Positions 58,926-64,000 of a DNA stretch of 64,000 bases are shown one piece after another (positions within the stretch are counted from its first letter, which is position 1; every line of letters begins with the position of its first letter). The stretch covers positions 9,378,501-9,442,500 of the forward strand of contig NZ_CP107799.1 in assembly GCF_041431135.1 (NCBI RefSeq), written 5' to 3'. This DNA is from Streptomyces sp. NBC_00554 (GTDB taxonomy: Bacteria > Actinomycetota > Actinomycetes > Streptomycetales > Streptomycetaceae). Under the pieces are notes generated by a model that worked only from the letters and a program-made list of their open reading frames with translations, did not search any database and was not told the DNA's origin. Both the position numbers and the translations under genes were made by a program.

Positions 58926-59468
58926 GTGTTCGACCCCGCACCGGAGTACCCGTACCTCGACAGTCACCGACCGGACGAGGCGCCCGCACCGCACGCACTG
59001 CTGGAGCCCGTGCTCGGCCTGCTGGGTTTCTGGCACGGCCGGGGCCAGGGCGGGTACCCGACTCTGACTGGGGACTTCTCGTACGCGCAGGAGGTCACCT
59101 TCAGTCACGACGGCCGCCCCTTCCTGCACTACGAGGCCCGGGCCTGGCTGCTGGACGCCGATGGCGCGCCGCTGCGTCCGTCGGCTCGGGAGAGCGGCTG
59201 GTGGCGACTTCAGCCCGACGGCCGGGTGGAGGCATTGATCACCCAGCCCACCGGCATCGCGGAAATCATGGTCGGGCGCGCGACCGACAACACGGTCGAC
59301 CTCTCCACCCACGAGGTGGCCGTCGCCCCCACCGCCAAGAAGGTCGGCGCCACGCGCCGCCGCTACACGCTGACCGACGAGGGCACGCTCACGTTCGACC
59401 ACGACCTCGAGGCGGTAGGTCAGCCGTTGCAGCACCATCTGTCGGCGCGACTGCGGCGCAGGGGCTGA
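58926..59468 (+). CDS. Nitrobindin-like heme-binding beta-barrel (THAP4/FABP family)
   Basis: 180 residues. Nitrobindin marks: LLEPVLGLLGFWHGRGQGGYPT (GxWxGxGxGxYP, about 29-46), FSYAQEVTFSHDGRPFLHYEAR, ESGWWRLQPDG and a C-terminal His (LQHHLSARLRR, about 172) that should ligate heme iron. Ferric nitrobindins bind NO and isomerise peroxynitrite. GTG start with AGGAG 8 nt upstream. Confidence 0.9.
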   Translation: MFDPAPEYPYLDSHRPDEAPAPHALLEPVLGLLGFWHGRGQGGYPTLTGDFSYAQEVTFSHDGRPFLHYEARAWLLDADGAPLRPSARESGWWRLQPDGRVEALITQPTGIAEIMVGRATDNTVDLSTHEVAVAPTAKKVGATRRRYTLTDEGTLTFDHDLEAVGQPLQHHLSARLRRRG

Positions 59469-59524
59469 CAAGGTCCACCCATCAGCGGGCCTTGCGCGAG
59501 CGGGTGTGGACTTGGGGGAATCCC

Positions 59525-60274
59525 CTACGGTGTCGCCGTGAGTAGTTCGAGGACGCGTCTGGTCTTGGACCCCGGCTCGCAGTCCGCCGGGTCGACGCCG
59601 CGTCGGCGCAGACCGCTCTCCAGGGCGAGTTGGGCTATCTCCGCGCCCTGACGTCCGACACGGCGGGAGAGCTCGACGACGTCCAGGCGGGCCCCCGACG
59701 CGGAAGTCGCCACCCAGCGCTCGACGGCGAGCGGCATATGGGACCAGATGACGGAGGGCCACCAGCGCGCCTCGACCGGGCCCAGGACTGTCAGGTGGCC
59801 GAGCGGCACCGGACCGTTCGCGCAGTCGGCGAGAAAGCTCCGCTGGGCGTCGGTGAACAGGGCCTCCGGAGGAGGACCTTGGGCCAAGGCGCGTGCCACC
59901 GTACCTGCCGGGTGGCGGGCGTTGACGGACACGGAGAGCATCCGTCCCTCGCCGGACCAGTCCGATGTGAAGTCCAGCCGGTCGATTCCGGTGTCCCTCG
60001 GCGCGACCCAGTCAGCGGTCAGCAGGGAGGGACGGCACGGGCGCAGCCGCACGGTGGTGTCGTCGGGCCGCGCCCGTGTCTCACGCAGGCGCAGGATGAC
60101 GCCGGAGTCCAGCATCGGCAGCCGGGCGGGACAGGCGTCGGACTGCTCGCAGAACCAGATGCGCCGGTCCAGGCCCCGCCCCAGGACCGCATCCCAGATC
60201 CCCGCGCGACGCGCCTGCTCCGGGGACACGGTCACCTTGAGCTCGACGACGTCCAGCCGGCCTTGAGCAACCAC
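59525..60274 (-). CDS. Unrecognised soluble protein (about 249 residues)
   Basis: Starts at a GTG 7 nt after GGAGG; the frame opens 69 codons earlier, but those are Arg/Ser-rich shadow sequence. Begins GRLDVVELKVTVSPEQARRAG, then IWFCEQSDACPARLPMLDSGVILRLRET, TVRLRPCRPSLLTADWV and a helical C-terminal half ending in an Arg-rich tail (GSKTRRVLELLTA). The ELKVTV start and acidic/basic strand pattern are slightly like CYTH-type triphosphate tunnel proteins, but I cannot support that. Neighbours are the nitrobindin-like gene (convergent) and a LAL regulator (divergent). Confidence 0.7.
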   Translation of the reverse strand: MVAQGRLDVVELKVTVSPEQARRAGIWDAVLGRGLDRRIWFCEQSDACPARLPMLDSGVILRLRETRARPDDTTVRLRPCRPSLLTADWVAPRDTGIDRLDFTSDWSGEGRMLSVSVNARHPAGTVARALAQGPPPEALFTDAQRSFLADCANGPVPLGHLTVLGPVEARWWPSVIWSHMPLAVERWVATSASGARLDVVELSRRVGRQGAEIAQLALESGLRRRGVDPADCEPGSKTRRVLELLTATP

Positions 60275-60492
60275 CAAGACGCCTCCTCCGGAGAGCACGC
60301 ACCTTCCGACAGCTGACCGCGTGCTCGGGCCACCGCGCATCGGGGAAGTCCCCAACTTCCGTGCGGGACAAGCGCATCCGCCGGATGGCGTAGAGCGGGA
60401 TGAACGGCTGCCGGTGACTCCCGGTGACCGACGCGAGGGGAGCATTCTGGTCGGGCGCGCAGCCGCGGCGGTGGCGCGCATACGGGGGAATC

Positions 60493-63483
60493 ATGAACGA
60501 GCCGACGCTGCGAGGTGGTCTCCGCGAAGAGTGGGTCGCGGACGGCTACGGGGTGCGGGTACCGGTCGGGCGCGAACGGGAGTGTGCGCTGCTGGACGGG
60601 TTGCTGGATTCGCTGCCCGACCGGGGGGCCGCGCTGCTGCTGCGGGGTGACCCCGGCATCGGGAAGACCAACATGCTCGACTATGTCGCCTGGCGGGCAC
60701 GCGGCAGGAACCTGCCTGAACGCGGGGGCGGGGCAGGGGCCTTACGGGCTCAGCCTGAGCGCTGGACCGAGTCGGAGCCGGTACGGGCCCGGCCTGAGCG
60801 CGGGATCGAGTCGGAGCCGGTACGGACCCAGCCCGCGTGCGGGGCCGTGTTGCAGGCGATACGGGTCCTGCGGACTCGCGGGGTCGAGTCGGAGGCGGTG
60901 CTGCCCTACACCGTGCTCGCCGACCTCCTGCTGCCGCTGCGGTCGCACTTCGCCGAACTGCCGTCGACCCAGCGCAGAGCGCTGGAGACGTGCTTCGCGC
61001 TGATGGAGGCCGATGAGCCGAATCCGTACGCCGTGTGCGTCGGGACGCTCGGTGTACTCGCCGCCGCGGGGGAGGCCGAGCCGCTGGTGCTCCTCGTGGA
61101 CGACCTGCATTGGTCGGACCCTTCGTCGAGACGGGCCCTCCAGTTCGTCGCACGCCGTCTCGCCACAGAGCGAGTGGCCCTGGTGATGGCCGCACGGCCG
61201 GCTTCCGACGACGACGTCACCTGGGAGGACGTGCCCAGGCTGACCATCGCGCCCCTGGAGGAGGACGACTGCCTGCGACTGCTGGAGCGTGGCGGAGTCG
61301 ACCCCGAGGAGCCCGCGGTCACCCGCCTGGTCCGGCTCAGCTCGGGGAATCCGCTGGTCCTGGTGGAGTACGCGGCGGCCCTCGAGGACGCGAGGAAACG
61401 CGGCGACGAACTGGCCGACACGGCCTGGGAGATGCCGGGGCCGATGGTCGAACGGGCCTGGTGGGGGCGGATGCGGAACCTGTCACCTGACACGCGCACC
61501 GCCCTCCTGTACGTCGCCGCCTGCCGTGTCCCCGAACTCTCCCTGCTGGAAAGGGCGTTGGCGGTGAACGGGCTGTCACTCGGTGCCCTCGACGAGGCCG
61601 AGGAGAGCGGGCTGATCCGTGCCCGGGAGCGCGGCTACGAACTGCGGCATCCGGTGCTCAGGCCCCTGGTGTTCAGGCACTGCTCGGTCGCCCAACGGCT
61701 GCGCGCGTACCGGACGTTGGCGGATCTCTCGGCCGGGGAGGTGAGGACGTGGTACCTCGCGTCCGCCGCGGCCGGTCCGGACGAGACGGTGGCCTCGGCA
61801 CTGGCGGACGCGGCCGAACGATCCCGTCGCCGCGGCGCACTCGGTGCTGCGGCGCACGCCTGGCACCGCGCCGCGGAACTGTCGCCCTCGGCCGCCGACA
61901 GGGCGGAGCGCCTGCTCAACGCGGCGCGGGACGCCTTCTACGGAGGGGCCTCCCGCGATGCCGTCGACTGGTGCGAACAGGCCCTGCGCTGGAGCGAGGA
62001 CGTACGGCTGACCGCCGACATCGAGCTGTTGCGCGGCCAGGCCTGCGGCTGGCTCGGCGATCCCGGCCGGGCCCACCGTTCCCTGGTGGCCGCGGCCGAG
62101 GCCGTGGAGCCGGTGGACCGCTTCCGAGCCTGCGCCCTGTACGGGGCGGCCACCCTGCCCGCGACGATGGACGGCCGGATCGGCCGGGCGGTGGACACCT
62201 CGGCGCGCGCCGCCGCCCTGGCCGACCTACTCGAAGAAGAGGCCGGTGCGGAGTCGAGTGCACGCTCGTCCCGGCACCTCTCCAACGTGATGCGGGGCTG
62301 TGCGCTGGCACTCGCCGGGAAGGTGCCCGAAGGCCGCGGCCTTTTGCTTGCCGGACGGGCGGCACTGCACGGCAACTGGCCTTTGGAGGAGCAGCAGTTG
62401 GCTGTGCAGATCGGCCAGGCGCTCTCCTGGGTCGACGAAAGGGAGGCGGCGACGGCGGTGCTCGACGCGGTCATCGACGGCGCCAGGCGCGACGGGGTTC
62501 CCGCCCTGCTGCCGTACGCCCTGGTCGGTCGGTGCGAGGCGATGTCGTGGAGTCGCTGGCCGATGGCCAGAGCCGCCGGGGCCGAAGCCCTGCGCTGGGC
62601 CCAGGAACTCGGGCACCGGGCGATGACCGGGTACGCGCTGCTCCTGCTGGCGCGGCTCGACGGGCTGCGCGGCGACCGGGCGGGCTGTGAGGACCGTATT
62701 ACGGCCTACGAGCGGCACTGCGGCAAGGTGCGCGGCCTTGAACTCTTCGCCCAGGCGGCACTGGGCTCGGCGGCGCTCACCGGAGGGGAGCCGCAGGCGG
62801 CTGCCGGGCACCTGGAACGAGCCCTGTCGCTCGCGGACGAGATGGGACTCGGCAACCCCAACCTGATGCCGTTCCTGACCGAGCTCGCCGAGGCGTACGT
62901 CCGCACCGGGGAGCGGGACAGCGCGGTCCGGCTCGCCGGCTGGATCGAGGGCCTGGCCCGGTCCACGGGACTCGCCTGGCCGGCGGCCGCCCACGCGCAT
63001 TGCAGGATCATGCTCTCCGAGTCCGCGGACGAGGCGGAGGGATGGCTCAGGACTGCTGAACGCGTCCATGTGCGCGAGGAGATGACCTTCGAGCTGGCGC
63101 GGACCCAGCTGGTGTGCGGAGAGCTGCTGCGCCGTTTCCGGCGGCCCAAGGCGGCCCGGGGGCTGCTCCTCGCCTCCCAGCTGGCCTTCGCCGGCCTCGG
63201 CGCGAGCTCCTGGCGGTCCCGGGCGGCCGTGGAACTCGCCGCGGCCGGACACCGGGCCGCCGACACAAGGGCACCGGAACCGCGGATCGACAGGCTCACA
63301 GCCCAGGAACTGCAGGTGGCGCTGGCCGTCGGAGACGGGCTGAGCAACGGTGAGGCGGCCGCCGCCCTGTTCGTGTCGCGCAAGACCGTCGAGGCCCATC
63401 TGACCCGCGTCTACCGGAAACTCGGCGTGCGGTCGCGGTCCGAACTGGCTGGGTACCTGGTACACGCGGACGTGGTGCGCTGA
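60493..63483 (+). CDS. LAL-type LuxR transcriptional regulator with inserted repeats
   Basis: 996 residues from ATG 60493 after GGGGGAA. AAA/NB-ARC-like ATPase: Walker A RGDPGIGKTNML (about 53-64), Walker B LVLLVDDLHWSD (about 200), sensor segments near SSGNPLVLVEYAAAL; a long TPR-like helical region (about 330-920); C-terminal LuxR helix-turn-helix (RLTAQELQVALAVGDGLSNGEAAAALFVSRKTVEAHLTRVYRKLGVRSRSELAGYL, about 935-992). LAL proteins activate secondary-metabolite or sugar genes on ligand/ATP binding. Three 13-residue units are inserted just before the native strand RVLRTRGVESEAV. No biosynthetic cluster adjoins. Confidence 0.92.
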   Translation: MNEPTLRGGLREEWVADGYGVRVPVGRERECALLDGLLDSLPDRGAALLLRGDPGIGKTNMLDYVAWRARGRNLPERGGGAGALRAQPERWTESEPVRARPERGIESEPVRTQPACGAVLQAIRVLRTRGVESEAVLPYTVLADLLLPLRSHFAELPSTQRRALETCFALMEADEPNPYAVCVGTLGVLAAAGEAEPLVLLVDDLHWSDPSSRRALQFVARRLATERVALVMAARPASDDDVTWEDVPRLTIAPLEEDDCLRLLERGGVDPEEPAVTRLVRLSSGNPLVLVEYAAALEDARKRGDELADTAWEMPGPMVERAWWGRMRNLSPDTRTALLYVAACRVPELSLLERALAVNGLSLGALDEAEESGLIRARERGYELRHPVLRPLVFRHCSVAQRLRAYRTLADLSAGEVRTWYLASAAAGPDETVASALADAAERSRRRGALGAAAHAWHRAAELSPSAADRAERLLNAARDAFYGGASRDAVDWCEQALRWSEDVRLTADIELLRGQACGWLGDPGRAHRSLVAAAEAVEPVDRFRACALYGAATLPATMDGRIGRAVDTSARAAALADLLEEEAGAESSARSSRHLSNVMRGCALALAGKVPEGRGLLLAGRAALHGNWPLEEQQLAVQIGQALSWVDEREAATAVLDAVIDGARRDGVPALLPYALVGRCEAMSWSRWPMARAAGAEALRWAQELGHRAMTGYALLLLARLDGLRGDRAGCEDRITAYERHCGKVRGLELFAQAALGSAALTGGEPQAAAGHLERALSLADEMGLGNPNLMPFLTELAEAYVRTGERDSAVRLAGWIEGLARSTGLAWPAAAHAHCRIMLSESADEAEGWLRTAERVHVREEMTFELARTQLVCGELLRRFRRPKAARGLLLASQLAFAGLGASSWRSRAAVELAAAGHRAADTRAPEPRIDRLTAQELQVALAVGDGLSNGEAAAALFVSRKTVEAHLTRVYRKLGVRSRSELAGYLVHADVVR
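60744..60899 (+). repeat. Four 39-bp in-frame tandem units in the LAL gene
   Basis: Units at 60744, 60783, 60822 and 60861 encode RAQPERWTESEPV, RARPERGIESEPV, RTQPACGAVLQAI and RVLRTRGVESEAV. The last is the native LAL strand (RVLRATGVESE in typical family members), so the first three look like duplicated copies of it. Confidence 0.88.
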
Positions 63484-63495
63484 CCTGCGACGCGA

Positions 63496-63525
63496 CTCCC
63501 GTGACCCCGGCCGGGGTCACGGGAG
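63496..63525. terminator. Bidirectional terminator after the LAL gene
   Basis: Perfect 15-bp palindrome (CTCCCGTGACCCCGG / CCGGGGTCACGGGAG) with no loop excess, between converging genes. No T-run, as is common in Streptomyces. Confidence 0.75.
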
Positions 63526-63559
63526 CGGTCCGGTCAACCGGAGCTGTCGACGGGGGAGT

Positions 63560-64000
63560 TCACGGGCGTAGTCCCCGCACCACCGCCCCGGCCACGTCCG
63601 GATGCGCCAGGTACTCGTCGATGTCGTGCGCCTGCTCGCGCGGGTTCGTGACGACGGACTCATGGATGTCGGTACCCCACCGGGGACGCAGCGGGCATCC
63701 GATCGTGACCGGGTCGGCCGGGCTCCAGACGTTGTCCCAGCGCCCCACCCTCTCCGGACGCCGCAGCTTCGGGGCGAGCAGCCGCTCGTACACGGTGTCC
63801 AGACCGAGCGGACTGCCGGCCGTGACGAGGAGCCGTACGTCGACCGCGGTGTCCAGCTGCGTCAGCAGATCCATGGCCACGACGGTTCCGAGGCTGTGCG
63901 CGACGATGGTCAGTCCGCCCGAGTCGGGCACGCTCTCGAGCACGGCGTCAAGGACCGCCTGCCGGGTCTCCCGGTTGTCGAGGTAGCGGGCTACATCGCC
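63560..64000 (-). CDS. Alpha/beta hydrolase-like protein, 5' end outside window
   Basis: The C-terminal 146 codons are visible. Segment DVARYLDNRETRQAVLDAVLESVPDSGGLTIVAHSLGTVVAMDLL has the nucleophile elbow AHSLG, followed by VRLLVTAGSPLGLDTVYERLL, RWDNVWSPADPVTIGCPL and a His-containing end (ESVVTNPREQAHDIDEYLAHPDVAGAVV). This resembles the lipase-like hydrolases with DVxxYL and GSPL blocks in Streptomyces. The frame is open to the window edge. Confidence 0.82.
   Translation of the reverse strand, partial: GDVARYLDNRETRQAVLDAVLESVPDSGGLTIVAHSLGTVVAMDLLTQLDTAVDVRLLVTAGSPLGLDTVYERLLAPKLRRPERVGRWDNVWSPADPVTIGCPLRPRWGTDIHESVVTNPREQAHDIDEYLAHPDVAGAVVRGLRP

Noticed and set aside
57819..59762. 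A 647-codon minus-strand open frame opposite the kinase and nitrobindin genes.
   Set aside because: Both plus-strand genes have clear domains and starts; the minus product is low-complexity Arg/Gly/Ala sequence.
1..64000. tRNA/rRNA genes, phage or transposon remnants.
   Set aside because: No cloverleaf-like segment, transposase motif, terminal inverted repeat pair or target duplication was seen on either strand.

Overview
The window is high-GC actinobacterial chromosome and almost certainly Streptomyces. The evidence is the strong third-position GC, frequent GTG/TTG starts, many leaderless or ATGA-coupled genes, and typical streptomycete families: an Rv1733c-like membrane protein, a TerD protein, a right-handed beta-helix/AAA protein, a large LuxR (LAL) regulator, a PucR-type regulator, a prokaryotic phospholipase A2 and a Ser/Thr kinase. 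I see no rRNA, tRNA, CRISPR array, phage gene or insertion sequence. It reads as a metabolic and regulatory part of the chromosome.

Layout. 1-7.4 kb: a divergent catabolic/transport cluster. An ammonia-lyase-like enzyme (running off the left edge) and an ornithine-cyclodeaminase-family enzyme are coupled on the minus strand. A four-gene OpuC-type quaternary-amine ABC transporter and an RpiR regulator lie on the plus strand. 7.6-11.5 kb: a small secreted protein, a secreted phospholipase A2, a metallophosphoesterase and a tandem DUF427 protein. 11.5-14.2 kb: a DeoR regulator divergent from a SIS sugar isomerase/deaminase and a class II aldolase. 14.2-21.4 kb: PhyH dioxygenase with a small partner and a divergent AraC regulator, an RlmG methyltransferase, AlkB, a ROK regulator, and a TetR/DUF4865/phosphotriesterase-like operon. 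21.6-25.2 kb: a SHOCT protein with a MacB-like ABC exporter. 25.2-36.5 kb: an anti-sigma-type ATPase, a cysteine-synthase-fold enzyme, a second DeoR regulator, a membrane-embedded alpha/beta hydrolase, a beta-helix/AAA+ protein and a MOSC protein. 36.8-48.6 kb: TerD, an HpnB-like glycosyltransferase, a glutamate-racemase-like protein, a ligase-like membrane protein, Lnt, Nudix, a 3-hydroxybutyrate dehydrogenase-like SDR, a PucR regulator and an MHS-family transporter.

48.8-57.1 kb is the most interesting region. A LacI-family gene sits among two tetrahydrofolate-dependent GcvT-fold demethylases (one clearly LigM-like, one divergent) and a metF-purU-folD operon. Five copies of a 14-bp near-palindrome (consensus CTAAATCGATCTAG) lie at the three promoters. 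In each promoter one copy starts 4-5 nt downstream of a TAnnnT -10 box, and two promoters carry a second copy exactly 35 bp away. Together the genes would move a methyl group from a substrate (probably an aryl methyl ether) to tetrahydrofolate, oxidise it through methylene- and methenyl- to formyl-tetrahydrofolate, and release formate through PurU, returning free tetrahydrofolate. A pabB-like gene sits inside the locus.

57.2-64 kb: a membrane Ser/Thr kinase, a nitrobindin-like protein, an unrecognised protein, a LAL regulator and the 3' part of another alpha/beta hydrolase. A side theme is in-frame minisatellites that look copied from the adjacent native codons: twelve 30-36-bp units at the start of the ammonia-lyase, and 39-bp units in the LAL regulator.
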